64,000 nt of DNA from Ceriagrion tenellum (GCA_963169105.1 OY720636.1:67196123-67260122), one strand, 5' to 3'; positions 42,681 through 56,009 are shown, counted from the stretch's first letter. The notes: generated from the letters alone by a model not told the origin. Translations and numbers: made by a program.

Positions 42681-45600
42681 TTTTTTACTTTTTAAAAGCA
42701 ATTTCACTCAAGATTGAGGGCTGGGATTTTTTTTATCGGATGACTGAATAAATGAAGTTTCTAATTATTTAAATTTATTTCCTTTTACGCTTTGTACTTG
42801 TCTGAAAATCACATTTTTAGCTGAAAATCTTACATTTATCTCTGAAATCAACAGTAGCATATTTCCTTCATAACCAGAGATTTGATTTTCTAAGGATATT
42901 CACGCCTCTAGCATTAAAATATCACGTTTTCCTATAGGCCCATGATAGCTCGTAGAAAGAAAATCCTAATAAAAAGAGCCCAGAGACCAAAGGGCCCCAT
43001 GATAGATTGTTTCGGGGGGCAATCGATAAATTCAATGCATATTTACAACAAGTATACCTACTCTTCCATGTCTATTCTCAAAGTAGCTCTCATAGGGGAC
43101 CTGCATGTATATGAGAGGACACTTACGTAGTAAATGATACACATATAAAGGAATTAAATAGACTACACATGCAATAGAATGTGCAAGATACTTACGTGCA
43201 GAGAATAGTAATGGCAATAATGCCTCTATTGCTACAACAAAAACAGCATTGTTTATTATCGTTTAATACTCATATTTATTACACGTAGTGGAACCATCTG
43301 CCTCTCATTACGATTGCAAACTGTCTGTTAGAGCGATTCCCACAGCATAAGCGTTACGAGTTATGTTGCGTTATGAGTATGTTCAATAGTGTTAAAGTGC
43401 AGTTAACTTCCTTTAACTCAAACATCCTGGTGCCTATTCAAGACACTCACCCGCCGTTGTGTGGTGTTTCCCCTCCTTGGACTTAAAAATATATCCATTA
43501 ACACGCCTAATAGAAAAAAGATTAACCTTTCGAAAAAATCTTCTAAAGCAAGAGGAATGACTTCTTTGCGAGAAAATGAGCCCTTGCTCTCTCTCTTGAT
43601 CTTCGCAATTTTTCGTCCTTTGAGTGATTGTGGTTTTATTATAAGATAAGTTCAATTTTTTTCACACGCGTTGAATTTCCACGGGTACTTCCGATAGTAT
43701 TTAATAAAAATTGAAAAAAAAAACATGGGACTTAAATTATTTCAGAAATGAATTGTTTCTCTTCAGATCCAACTCCTTCTCCGGGAGTATGAGCTCAAGG
43801 TTATACATGAAAACTTCTGCGAGACGAAACTTAGTACATTTAAGCAGGCTTCCTTGACATCAACCGCAAACGAAAAGACTGCGGAAAGGTGATTCACTGG
43901 CAACACACAGGTTGTTATTTCGGTCGTCAGGATACAGTTTGATGTCGTAATTCCCTCTCCATTCATTTCGATGGGCAAGAGGCTTTTCTTAATCACGTCC
44001 CCACCATATCCAGCGAGACAATGAATTGCGTAACCCCGCAATTGACGAACGGCAGCAAACCACAAAGATCCAAGTAACGAGCAAAGCAGTCGACACAATG
44101 AGAAATCAATTCACTTTCCGTTTCTAATTCCCAAAATGACCGTGTTACCCAAGTCTCCTCCGTAACGGGCGAAAGATGTTATATAGGGCGATAGACAAAT
44201 GCGAGGCCCTCAATTGATCCTATTCACAATGGAGAATGCATCAATCACCTCCCCAAGTAAGTGCACACGCGAGGCACAACCGAATAAGGAAGTGCAGTTT
44301 TATTTCTCCGGCTGGCGCGTACACTAAGAGAGCGTGCACGCAGAAGTCACGCGCGTATGCACTAGCAAAAGACAAACGTCCGTCACAGAGGAATGGAAGC
44401 GTGAACGCCAACATTTAATCAAACAGTTTTTTTCTTCACCCCTCCCCCCAGAAGTCACCCCGTGACCCGGAACGAAGTACACACACAATCAATGCGTCTC
44501 CGCCTCATTAGGCTTAACGCTCTGTGACGCAGCACTTAAATCATTTGGATGGTCTGGATTTCCGCCAGGCTGAAACGCTTGGGCGAAACAAAGGGGAAGT
44601 TCGAACGCAGAATTGATCGGTGACGCTATGAGAATTCAGACTCGCAATCAATGCGTTTGTATCGAAGACGAGAGCTCCACATCAGAGTGACAGTATGGTC
44701 TTCATGGAGAGCGTTGATGCCAAAACAAAGCTTCGTCTACTCACGTCTACGTAATGGAGGCAACCATTTTAAACATGGCGCTTATTATAAATAAGTTAAT
44801 AGGTGTGAAGCTATTGTAATGCATAGCACTAAGTTAATTTTCATGTTGTGATTGGCAACATCGCTTTATGTGTGGATTCTCACAGGCAACAAATCTCCAG
44901 AAGTCCATTTCCAGGGGTTGTAATCGTTCCGAAAAAGTCGAATAGTCGGCACATAAAGTCGAAGAAAGTCGACTTTTTACAGTTTTTTAACACATTAAAA
45001 AAACGGTGAATACTCTTTTATATATCAAATTGAAACCAATACTTTGCCATTTTATCAATTGAAATTGACATGTTGCGATTTTGTAGCGAATAATATGATG
45101 AAGGCCAACTTAAACAGCAAAAACGTAAACGTACGTGCAACAATTTCATTCTAAAAAACAACATATCGCACAGACTTTATGCATATTGATCAAACTTAGT
45201 AATTTTAAAAGAAAAAAATTAAAAGATCTGTGAATAAATTTGGGGACAAGAGATGGCAGAATAAAGGTAATTGACCGATCTCAGTAGCAAAAATGGTAAC
45301 GCCTTAGTCCTGCAGCCAGAAGGTCTCGGGTGTTGACCTTTCCTCGGATACAGACCTCGGCTCGTCGTGAAGTTAAGGGATTAGGTTGGAGAAATATAAC
45401 ATCAGCTATTGAAGCAACTAAAAGCTACCTAAGTCTGGAACTACGAATATATTTCTCTTCCAAACAAACGAAGAACGACAGTGGTGAGTAGAGACAAACA
45501 AAAGCTAGCGTTAAATTGCTCAGAGGAAAACCTTCCCGGAAAGCCAAGAAAGACGGTTATCAAATATATGAAAGATGGAAAGACCAGGTTATCAAGTATA

Positions 45601-45940
45601 CGAAAGATACAACAATAACTGAAGAAGATGACAAAGACCGTAAGAATATAAAGGCCAAGAGTCGGCCAGGCCAAATATGTACCATCTAGGGTAAATATTG
45701 CACCTCGCTTGATACTTAACTATGAATCAGATGTTTCGAATTCGGAAACATATCTCTAAGGACATCCTAGTTCATTTACCAATACTCCATGAGCTTCAGT
45801 CGGTGCAGTATAATACCATCCTAGTTCTCTCTACAGCTGCATATAATTAAAATAGGATATTAAAAATGGCATATTACTGCTGAAATAATTGACACATATA
45901 TTTTAATTTATATTTAATGTGTCATCATCATTGATCGCAT
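42680..45940. other. No recognised gene
   Basis: About 3.2 kb of mixed composition. A ~65-bp block at 43648-43712 ('gttcaattttttt' ... 'cgttgaatttccacgggta') has a diverged relative at 22625-22690, so it is a dispersed repeat. Near 44930-44990 there is an inverted pair 'aaaaagtcga'/'tcgacttttt'. Frames up to 111 codons show no domain. Confidence 0.35.
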
Positions 45941-46720
45941 AATCCTAAGATTGATTGACTGCAGACATTCCAGCCTTCCAGTCTAATGATGGGTCCCTTA
46001 CCTTCTAAGATTGGTTGACTGCGGCCCTCCACCCTTTCCTATCTAATGATTGATCCCTTCCTCCTGGTCTATCTTCCTATGTACTTTCCTCTTTATTTGG
46101 TCCATGAACTTATTCCTGGGTCTTCGTCTGGGGACTTTTCCCTCTATTTTTCCTTCAATTATGTTCTTCACAAATCCATTGTACCTCAGAGTGTGTCTAA
46201 TCCACCTGGTTCATCACTTCTGTATGGTATTCCATATGATCCATTTCTCTTTTACTCTTCTGAAAACTTCATCATTTCTTATTTCCCGGCCAAATTACCT
46301 TCAATATCCTCCTCCAGTACCAGGTTTCGAAGGCATCTAGTCTTTTCTGGTCAGCTTTTCCAATGGTCCATGCATCCGTTTCATAGGGTGCCACGCTTCA
46401 CGCGAATGGTTTCTCATATTCTTTCCTGGTTTATAGTACTATCTTCTTTGAGCACAGCCGTTGTCGTTTAGTCATGAAAGTTTTCTTAGCTTGGGCTATT
46501 CTTCGCTTGATGACCTTTGTACTTCTTCCACCTCACATGATGGCAATTCCGAGATATGTGAATGAATGAATTTACTCTACTTTCTCTCCCCTAAGGGTGT
46601 CTTCTGCATTCAGCTTTTCTCCTCCGCATATTAAAATTTTATTCTTCGTCTCATTTATTTTCATGTTGCTGTAAATATGTACCTATCGACAAATCTACTG
46701 AGTATCAGATCACCGGCAAA
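45940..46720 (-). pseudogene. LINE-R2 retrotransposon tail, minus strand
   Basis: The complement matches the 53.9-54.6-kb copy: 'aagaacataattgaagg', 'cccagacgaagacccagga' and a closing 'cagtcaaccaatcttag'. The far end (46650-46720) reaches the region just after the catalytic box. Plus-strand frames of 96-141 codons here are antisense shadows. Confidence 0.75.
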
Positions 46721-47384
46721 GCTTAAAATATAGAGAAAATCATATTCAGTCATGATGTAAGCATTGTGCGGTTTCTTTAAATACTACACTCTGCTAATAT
46801 TTGTAGCATAAGGTATGCCCTATTATTTCTATGCTCCTCACTATAATATCATTTATGAACAGTTTCATATGTACCTACGTAGAGCCAGCTTTGTCATAGT
46901 TATTTTCATTCAAACATACGTGTATGAAGTTAGCTGTAAACGTGAAATTGTGAAATCTTTATTGAGTGAGGTCAAAAAAATATGTGCCCCTTGGAATTAA
47001 TTTGGTAAAAGTCTATTTCCGGGGTAATTTATGTTGGGATATGTGTGATTGATTGATAGGTTATAAATGGATGTTATTAAGAATGAACCTCATGTCCTAA
47101 ATGAACATTCTAGCCCAGAAGATGGTATAAAGTATGAACCGAAACGTCGGCGAAGGAAGACTAACTTTTAAACTTGGCCTAAATTCTCAAAATAAGCTAA
47201 TAACTGCCCTATTATTTTTCTATTCATTAAATTTCCAATTATATGCATTTACTCATCTCCTAATTTATAATAATGTGAGTGGAGTATACTGTGGGTGGAG
47301 TTAAAATAAAATCTTCAGATAAATTAAATATATTGTATTTACCTTAACTTCTGATGTATCGTTGGAAACACACACGCAAACGAA

Positions 47385-48000
47385 CATATGCGGCACAGCA
47401 TTATGGGGAAACTAGGTTTTGTTAACCGTATAATAGGAAGGTTCTCGGATGAAAAAGTAAAAGAGAGATGCTACTTCGCTCTGGTTAGGCCGCACCTTGA
47501 CTACGTCGCGAGCATTTGGACTCTGGTCATAAAGATTTAACCTATAAAATTAATAAAATACAAAGAAAAGCTGCACGCTTCGTAAAAAACTGCTACGAGC
47601 AATCATATAGTGTTTCATAACTTTATGAGGGATTTAGGTGACAGGCCATAGAGACTAGGAGGCTAAACACTAGGATTAGCTTGCCTGATGGAGAGATGTT
47701 CAGAACTGGCGTATTTCAGGGCGACACACAGAATATTATCATGACGCCTCACTACATATAGAGGTCCGACAGAAGCGATAAAATAATAGAGATACATTGC
47801 CAAAGAGATAGGTATATAAACTCGATCTTTCCGCGCACAGTACACTATCACAATAAAAATTGATCTCCACTAAATACACTCTCATAATACACGTCGCCAT
47901 TTCTCCTCCCAAAGCCTTATCGTTTATATCATAACACGGCTGGTGTCCCATCACATCCGTGCCTCACGCCCACGCGGCGACCGGCGGGTAGTATGTAGAT
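47385..48000 (+). pseudogene. LINE-G copy 7, longest coding remnant
   Basis: It reaches furthest into the polymerase: codons for KLGFVNRIIGRFSDEKVKER, then RPHLDYVASIW and INKIQRKAARFVKNCYEQ (47550-47605), with frameshifts between. It then follows the family 3' region to 'gggtagtatgtagat' at 48000. The RPHLDY...W and QRKAARFV motifs are diagnostic for the CR1/Jockey group. Confidence 0.85.
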
Positions 48001-48539
48001 CATATTTTGGAAAATGAATGACTAATTTCAATAAAACTAAATGATCCTTTTTAGAACTTAGGAAACCTTAAAAATAGTATGTAAGCACCAGCCAAATGTT
48101 GAAGACCTTCGACGATTAACTCGGGCCATTCGACGGTGTTCCTGTATTCAATGTTTTAAATTTTATATTTGATATACCTGAGCGTAATTTGTAAAAATTG
48201 AGTGAAAAAAGTGTCTTTTTCTTCCTTCATTTCCCCCATACTCAGCTCAAATAAAAATATACTTTAATAGTTTTGATGTTTTTTGCGGTTTGGCTCATCA
48301 AGGGTTAATGGCCATTGGGCTAATCGATTTCCCTTCGAAGTGAAGATGCTGTGTATGAACACAGCAAGTTCCTCTGGCAGACTGTTCCACTCTTTGGTCC
48401 CGTATTCAAAAAGAAAACTTATCATAGTTCGTTCGTATTGACCTTCGTCTTATATACTGAGAACGATCGTATTACCAATGCAGCTCCGTATTTCCATTCC
48501 TTAACAATAACCTCCAAAAGTAATGAGATTCTCTAGGAC

Positions 48540-49190
48540 GAAGAAAGCTAGGCTTGTGACTGGAGTTGGAGGACAGAAAAACTTGAGCAAGTAGAGGGTT
48601 TTAATTACTTGGTAGTCCATAGAAGAAAACGGGCATAGTAGCAAAGATACACGGAGGAGAATAGCGTTAGTTAATGAGGCGTCTTTTAATAGAAGGGAGC
48701 TGATGACGGGGACATTGGGTAAGGATGCGAAGAAGAGGCTGGTGAAGTGCTTGATATGGAACGTAGCGTTGTAAAGGACAGAAACGTGGACCCTCAGGAA
48801 GGAGGATGAGAACAGGCTGCAGGCATTTGAGATGTGGGTGTGGAGAAGGATGGAGAAGGAGAGGTGGACGGAGAGGAAGACTGACGAGGAAGTGCTTGAG
48901 ATGGTGGGCGAGGAAAGGAAACGTCTCAATAAAATGGCAGGGCATAGGCAGGGCAGATGGCTAAAGGGTGTTAGAAAGGGCGATGGGTTGCTAATGAGTG
49001 TAATAGAGGGAAGGATGTTGGGCGAGCGGGGAAGGGGAGGAAAGAGGTTAGTTTTCATGGACTTGATGAAGAAGGGTAAATGGTATGCTGAGGCGAAAAA
49101 GATTGGAGGGGGATGGGCACCTAAATGTGTAGAAGACCAGAAGGAGATTCTCTGACATTCAGCAAAACCTATCTCAATCGGTAGGATACT
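48540..49190 (+). pseudogene. Non-LTR retrotransposon tail (LINE-R)
   Basis: The final open part (48832-49155, 107 codons) encodes MWVWRRMEKERWTE, DEEVLEMVGEERKRL and LMSVIEGRMLGERGRGGKR, the basic C-terminal tail seen after many insect LINE polymerases. Upstream 'aattacttggtagtccatag' corresponds to the late polymerase YLG motif. One stop follows 'aacgtagcgttg'. It gives the uninterrupted reference for the split copy at 16.4 kb. The longer minus-strand frame (48501-49223) is its antisense shadow. Confidence 0.8.
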
Positions 49191-49769
49191 TAAAAAAACA
49201 AAAACCTTCAATAATCCTATCATTAAAGGGGAGAAGTGCCGGAATGATCATAAAATGGTGCACAGTGGATTAGGCTTCCTTCTATTTTCCAGCAAAGTTG
49301 AAACTAAATTCTTGATAAATCTGACACCCACATCCCGTCAAAAATAATGTGTTTAATGTTTACCCATTAAAAAAAATAAATTAATTACCTACTGCAATGC
49401 TCTTTACGAAATCGTAATAAAACCGTAGGTTCTTTTTGGAATTTCATGGAACGGCGTGAAATAAATTAGTCACGCAATTTTGTTCAGCCATATGAAAGTA
49501 AATAGTTGCACCATCAATAGTTATTTCCGTATCTATTTCATTCTGTTTGCACTTCTAAAGCTTATAAATTAACGTTAAGTATTGTCTCTGCGAGATTAAA
49601 ATGACATGCGAACGATTAAAATAATCTACCAATTCCCACACTCTTCGTCCATCATCCTGATCTCACTTTAGAAGGGGGTATGTATAAAAAAACTCTTACC
49701 TTGGATGTCCACGCATAATTTCAGTCCATTAAAACCAGAATGAAATAAAGTCTTCTCACATATTGACCC

Positions 49770-50250
49770 CACGTGAGAAGTCCCAGAATAAGGTCAAAAC
49801 CTTAACCCTCGAAGCTCGCCTCGGCTCGGACGGGAGAAGAACGAGGAAAGATGTTAATGTTTTTTTTAAGGGCATTCCCACCGTCCCATGTCCTTGCCCA
49901 TCCCCTTGCAGAAGACGTTGGCCGACTTTTTTTCTCTCCTCCTTCGATTCCGCGCGTCAAGAGACCGCCTCCTAACTCATCCAACATGCGAAAAACCTTG
50001 CGAAGGTCTCTTCCGGCGGCTAAAGGGGGAAAAACAAGGAATAAAAACATGCTTGATAAAAGAAAAAAAAGGAAAAGATAAGCGTCCACCGCCGTTCTTA
50101 TTTTTTTTTATTCGACTCCATATAAGTCGTGAGGACCCCGTTCATCCTTTTGAAGCATCCCGTCGTCTGTTGTCGCACTACAGGAGGGGAAGGGGAGGAG
50201 GGAGGCGACCAGACAAACTTGACAATCCGGTGTGTGGCGAAAAATGAAAA
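49770..50250. promoter_or_regulatory. CpG-rich stretch, possible promoter
   Basis: Enriched for CG ('cgcctcggctcggacgggag', 'ctcttccggcggctaaaggg'). Frames of 70-119 codons on both strands overlap one another and have no domain. Confidence 0.3.
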
Positions 50251-50420
50251 AAAATTAATAAATTTCGGGCGAAAGAGGAGAAAAAAGTGATACCAAAGTC
50301 ACGACCGCAGCTACGAAGAGTAGCGTCGAGAAAAGGGGTTTTTCAAAAATTAAGCCGCTGCAAGAGAGGTATTCCCGCAGTCACTATGAAAACAATACTC
50401 TACTTTGATTTATGAGCTTA

Positions 50421-50884
50421 GTGGCCGGTTGCAAGAACTTTTAGTTATGGAAACAATAGTTATGAGATCCATAAATTTATAGATCTCATAAAATATTCCG
50501 GTTGCAGGAACATATATACTAGTTACATATCTTATTTACCAATTGTCAATAGCTTCGAATATTCGATCTAATCTTCTACCGCCGGGTATAATTTATGAAA
50601 GTTTAGCCTTTGAATTATTCCTTATGCACATAATAATTAGTCATTAACAGTAAACAAACTAGCCATTTGTCTCAAAGCAACTCTATTATCAAGTAATTAA
50701 GTCTCCAAGCGGATCATTGCGCATCCGCCATCTTGGCTACTTATGGAACTCATAACTCCATGCCATAAGTTATGAAATCAATAAATTTATCCAATGTTTC
50801 TGCAACGCTTATTGAATGGTTTCCATGGCTTTAGGGGTCCCATAACTTTATAGAATAGATATGTGTCGTTCCTGCAACTGGCTA
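50421..50884. mobile_element. MITE with GGCCGGTTGCA-type inverted ends, ~464 bp
   Basis: The left end 'gtggccggttgcaagaac' is matched by the complement of 'gttcctgcaactggct' at the right end, and 'agttatgg'/'ccataact' pairs further in. TA precedes the left and follows the right end, which would suit a Tc1/mariner- or Harbinger-like element. The interior holds another palindrome, 'tatgagatc...gatctcata' (50468-50500). Confidence 0.65.
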
Positions 50885-53800
50885 TAAGAAGTGTAAAAAG
50901 AATGACATTGATGCAGAAATATCTACAGATGGCGCGAAAGTTTGCTTTCATATGGCAGCACTACATTGCAATAAGACAGCAATGGTGCATGCGTATATAC
51001 AATAAAGCTCTGAAATATTTCATATTATGGAATGCACGGGCAGAGAATGGTAAGTTCCCCAGTGAATTATTAGCAAGGGTCCTTCCTCTCGATCGGTTGG
51101 TTCACACGAGAGGCGACCGGTAGCTGAGGTCGTTGGCGACGTTTTTTTGGGTAAGGTAAGTCGTTCAGTGAAGAAATACTTATTCAGGAAGGTGAAGAAT
51201 GGATGAGATAAACCCGACATCGGATTTAACCTACTATAAAAGAATGGCACATATTTCTTTAACCTAAGATAATGACTGCTTTATGTAAAATTTTGCCTGA
51301 GAAAACGTTGACCATTTTGTGACTTAAGGCGACGCATCATACTCGCTCGACAGGTCGGATTTGTGATGATTTCCGACCCCAGATTTTTTGTAAAAGTCTT
51401 ACGTCATCAACTGGAAATTTTTATAGTATAAGGAATAGACTTTTGCCAAGGGAGGCTAGTATCTGAAATATGATAACTTTATTCCGAAGCAAAATTAAAC
51501 CATCGAGAAAACAGCAAGATGTAGGATATATTTTTATAAAAGCTATTATATAAAGCTATTATCAATCCCTCCTCTATCGGAATGCTAAGTAACAGCTGTC
51601 ACCGTTGTAAGATAGAATCTGTAATTGGTATATTTCGACAAGCAACCTGAATGGTTTTCTGCCATGATGTGCTCGGACGGTGATGCAATTAGTTCAGTCT
51701 TCTTTCACAGATCTTATATAAGCGCTACCTGTACTTACGCGCCGGAGACTTGGCTACAACTTACCGACGACTGTTGCCTTGTGTGAGAGTTATCTTGGAG
51801 TAAGAGACTCCTGACGCCAAAACGCCTCGATCGGGTGCGAGTGACGCCATCTTGTGGATTTTCAACAGAACTTTTCCTTTCCGAAGGATATGATGCGTCC
51901 TCTTAATAGTACAGGATATTCCGGTAATATCTTCAATATAGAACCTTTGGTAATCAGAGACAACATGTGTAGCTTGAGTTGACGAATTCGCGGAGTTTTT
52001 AGGTCCACACAACTACAACAATCCAACCGAGTCAGTGTTTCTAGTTTACTTTCGGCGTCACAAACTTTTTTTCAAGATTTTTGCGGAATTATTTCAAAAT
52101 ATTATTACTATTTATCCTGGCGAAATATTTCTAAAATCGAAGATAATGACTGCTTCATGAAAAATTATACCCGAAAATATCATCCGCCATTTCGCGACGT
52201 AATAGAACACAAATATAGACAAAAATTACTGAAAATTATGCATCGAACAGGTAAAAAATCATGTTCACAGATGATATGTTTTTGTTTTCATTAAAATCCC
52301 TCCATTTCATCACTCTCTATGTAACTTTTAAGATTTTCGATGGAAAATGAAAACGGTCGTTTCTGGGGAAATTAGGCCTAGTTTAAGCCTTCGTATCTAA
52401 GTAACGGCTATGTTCTATAACAAATGGCTTATCAATCCATAACTAGCAGTTATTTGTGAGTATATTTGCTAAGTTTCAAGTCTGTACCTAAAAAATATCC
52501 ATTTTGGACTTGAGTCCGGTATTTTTCGATTTCCGACCACTGTGCAACGGACTGAGTGATCAATTTCAACAGCCCCCTCCACGTAGATTTCAAGTACGAA
52601 ACGGGATTGCTATGAAAAATCTCCACCGCGACTTTAACCCTGGATCGTCGGTACGGGAAGCCAGAACTGAAGTCACTGCAGGAATCCGTCCCCCTTCCGT
52701 CTTTTAAGTACTATAATTTCACACCTTTGAATGATTTCATTATTGGAATTTCGTACTCACCGGCCAGTATTTAGATGACGGCGAGAATCCAGCGAGGGCA
52801 GTGGGAGTAGCCCGTGGTCATCCAATGCTACAAATCGAAGAAAAAAAATATATGAGGTAAAAGAGAACCAAGTATTTTTTTTACAAATTATCGGAAAGTT
52901 TCAACGGGCAGTCTAGAAAGCGCAGTAACTTTTTACGAGCCGAATATATCAAGAATGTTCATTCAATCTTAAGATTGAAGTAAAGGATTTGAATTATCTG
53001 TATGGCGACTAATGATAAAGGAGGAAAAATCCTTTCAAAATGAGAGCAGAGGTTATCTCTCAAAACTCATTGTAAAATACCATAGTAAGGTAATGCTAAG
53101 ATTACTTCCTTCAAAGGTTTCGCAAAACATGATGAAATATGTCTCAGGGACATGTTGTTGGAATGAAACGTATTCGTAGCTTCTATTCATTTTCATGAAT
53201 ACAAAATAATAAACCTATTTTGTCCTTCAACCGGGGTGTAAACGATTGGTGTTATATTTAAATAAATTTTAACATACTTGGAGATCCTTTTTCATTAGAA
53301 AATTACATATAATTTTATTACTATTTAATGCAATTGCTCATTTTCATGCCTGTTTTCCTATGATGTGCTTAGAGAAGTACGTAATAACGCCAGTCAGTTT
53401 GTTTGTATATCAAGAGTGTTGGCATTTGGTAAATATTGATTGTTTTACTATGCGAAAATCGGTTTGAAAAATTATAAATAATAATTTTTGTCACACTCTA
53501 TGAAAAATAGGAGAAATTTTTATAGTGATTGAGCAATTAATTAAATTGATAATTATTCAATGGACGAAGTCAATGTTCGGTGAAATATTTTCATAATATT
53601 TTATTCTATATATAAAAATTCAAAATAAATCTTTGAGAAGGTAGCTAGGATTCATATATATATTTCATATGATACAAAATGTAGAAGATATGTAGGCGCT
53701 AAACTAGCCAATGACGCTACCACAATTTTAATCTAATAGGAGAGATGGCGTACGTAGTTCGCTAGAGTAAATCAACAATTTGGAGGTGTGATTCTCATCA

Positions 53801-53920
53801 CATGCAGTGATTTTCTCTGCTATCAAAACATTTCATACTCTCATCAATGAAGTAATCCTATCTGACACAGAGAGCGATAAAACTTGACTTGAAATTTGAT
53901 TCGAGTATCCCTTGAACTAA
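50885..53920. other. No recognised gene; weak internal repeat
   Basis: A block near 51268-51330 ('aatgactgctttatgtaaaa' ... 'ccattttgtgac') has a diverged relative at 52143-52200. Otherwise no gene, RNA or element end can be supported. Confidence 0.35.
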
Positions 53921-53929
53921 CTAAAACAT

Positions 53930-54605
53930 GAAAATACCTACAACATAAAAATAAATAAGACGAAGACTAAAATTCTAGCATGCGGAAAAGAGAAGTTGAA
54001 TGCAGAAGTCACACTGAGAGGAGAATAAGTAGAGTAAGTGGATTCCATCACCCATCTCGGAAGCAAAATCACGCAGGACGGATGAAGCACAACGGAGATC
54101 AAGAGGTGAGTAGCCAAAGCTAAGAAGGCGTTCATGGGAAATATGACATTTGCTGTGGTCAAAGAAGATAGGACTACAAACCAGGAAACAGTATGTGAAA
54201 ACAGTCGTGTGGAGCGTAGCACCATTGGAAAAGCTGACCAAAAAAGACTAGAAGGCTTCAAAACCCGGTGCTGAAAGAGGATGCTGAAGATCAAATACGG
54301 ACAAATGAGAAATTATGTAGGGAGCAGAAGAATAGAAGAGGAAAGGAACATATGGAATACCATACAGAAATGATGAACCAGGTGGATTAGACATACTCTG
54401 AGGTACAATGGATTTGTGAAGAACATAATTGAAGGAAAAATAGAGGGAAAAGTCCCCAGAGAAGACCCAGGAATAAGTTCATTGACCAAATAAAGAGGAG
54501 AGTACATAGGAAGATAGACCAGGAGGAAGGGATCTATCGTTAGATAGGAAAAGGTGGAGGGCTGCAGTCAATCCATCTCAGGATTACACGATCAATGATG
54601 ATGAC
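53930..54605 (+). pseudogene. LINE-R2 retrotransposon tail, longest copy
   Basis: It begins after the catalytic box with codons corresponding to KTKILACGKEK (about 53960), passes the 'cccatctcggaagcaaaat' region (HLGSKIT) and the 'aaggcgttcatggg' (KAFMG) block. It ends with the basic tail and 'cagtcaatccatctcagg', closing in 'aatgatgatgacac'. Numerous stops. The minus-strand frames are shadows. Confidence 0.8.
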
Positions 54606-54609
54606 ACAT

Positions 54610-54865
54610 TTTACATAAATAAAAGAAGAGCCATATGGGTTTGACACACCCTGAGACACAACGAGTTTGTGAAGAAAATAACTGAAGGTAGAATAGAGGG
54701 AAAGATCCCCAGAGGAAGACCCAGGAATAAGTTCATGAACCAGATAAAGAGGAGAGTGTATAGGAAGATATACTAGGAGGTAAGGGAGCTTCTTAATCAG
54801 GAAAGGGCGGGGGGCTACAGTCAACTAATCTCAGGATTGAACGACCAATGATGATCCCTTGAAGT
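54610..54865 (+). pseudogene. LINE-R2 tail, second copy in tandem
   Basis: It repeats only the last ~250 bp of the preceding copy, from 'tgagacacaacgagtttgtg' to 'gaacgaccaatgatgat'. It is an independent 5'-truncated insertion or a tandem duplication; 'aggaagacccaggaataag' is better preserved here than in the first copy. Confidence 0.8.
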
Positions 54866-54939
54866 GCAGCACATATGTATTATGAAGCAATAATAGAAAT
54901 TGTTACAATGAATAAGTTTAGACGACAATGAAGGATAAA

Positions 54940-55310
54940 GAATGATAGATGTTTCTCATAAATGATGAAAGGGTCTCTTCCGAGGCACAATATGCAAGCC
55001 TCGAGAAAAAAATGTTATCGACGCTATTTATTTATTTCTCGGGAGAGTACTTCCTTTATCTGCCACTTTGGCAGGCGCATCAACGCGCGTTCTCCAACGT
55101 TTGCGTCACCCCGAAAAATAAAAAGGAGCCATTAAGGGAAGACGACATTTTTTCTCACGACACTGTGAAGAAACTGCCAAATGCGAAGTCTCTTTCCCTC
55201 GATTGCCGAATGACCTCATCGGAGAGAAGGGAGAAACATTGGTTGCCATGGAAAGACGCATCATTCTTCAACCTCACGGCTTACGGCAGAGTTGGTGCAT
55301 CGTAAACTTT
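54940..55310 (+). other. Open frame of 118 codons without recognisable domain
   Basis: Moderately CpG-rich and open for 118 codons, with a hydrophobic N-terminal third and a basic C-terminal part. I recognise no family and see no splice evidence. It may be a chance frame in a GC-richer patch. Confidence 0.2.
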
Positions 55311-55331
55311 TGATCCAATGAATTTCATTAA

Positions 55332-55658
55332 GCGGAAATGAAAACTTCGCCATTATCCGCAGAAATAAATTTTAATGTAGACTAGGTTTTGATATTTTCA
55401 CATCATCATCAGGTGACAAATGAAGTTAAGTACACACAATATATAAGCTATGCGGACTCAGCGCTCACTTTGAGATATAGTTTCGCTTGTATTGCCATGC
55501 TAGCATTACATATAAAATCCGAAACTTCCTGCGATTTTGATAGCTTTTATATTGTGTGCACTTAACTTTATTTGTCACCTGATTATGATATAAAAGCCTC
55601 GAAAGCTAGGTCGCAGTAAAATTGATTTCTGTGGATAATGGCAAACTTTTCATTTTTG
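55332..55658. mobile_element. Fold-back element, ~115-bp arms
   Basis: Left arm 55332-55450 and right arm 55541-55658 are diverged reverse complements. Shared blocks are 'gataatggc', 'ttgtcacctgat' and 'ttaagt...cacaatat'. In each arm, read inward-out, a CTGATGATG/CTGATTATG motif is followed by 'gaaaatatcaaaac' or 'aaaagcctcgaaagc', a decayed CTGANGA...GAAA core like that at 25001. Confidence 0.65.
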
Positions 55659-56009
55659 CATCATGCATTAATTCCACTCAATATCGCAGGTATATTCATA
55701 TTTTACATGAATTTCATTAAAATCCAAAAATAAAACCTGTGAAAGCATTGAGAATGATCAAAACATTAAAAGAAAACTTGATCAACTGAAATTTTGTCCG
55801 AAGTCTTACACGATTCATGACTCGTTTGACCGACTATTTAGTTTTAAGAAATCTTCGCATGATTCCAGAAGCAGTTTGTTGAGTTGGGAAAGGCCCTACT
55901 TCTGTGCATAAGAAAGGATCAGTTTATAGTTAATAAAGATTTATAGTTAATAAAGATTTCTAAACCCCATGGTCATTATCAAAGAACTAAGGAACTAGCC
56001 GCGCAGTAG

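Noticed and set aside
46046..46471. 141-codon plus-strand frame
   Set aside because: Antisense to a minus-strand LINE-R2 tail.
48501..49223. 240-codon minus-strand open frame, the longest in the window
   Set aside because: It is the antisense of the LINE-R tail on the plus strand, rich in S, P, L and F as expected for the complement of a purine-rich K/E/R-coding stretch. No domain.
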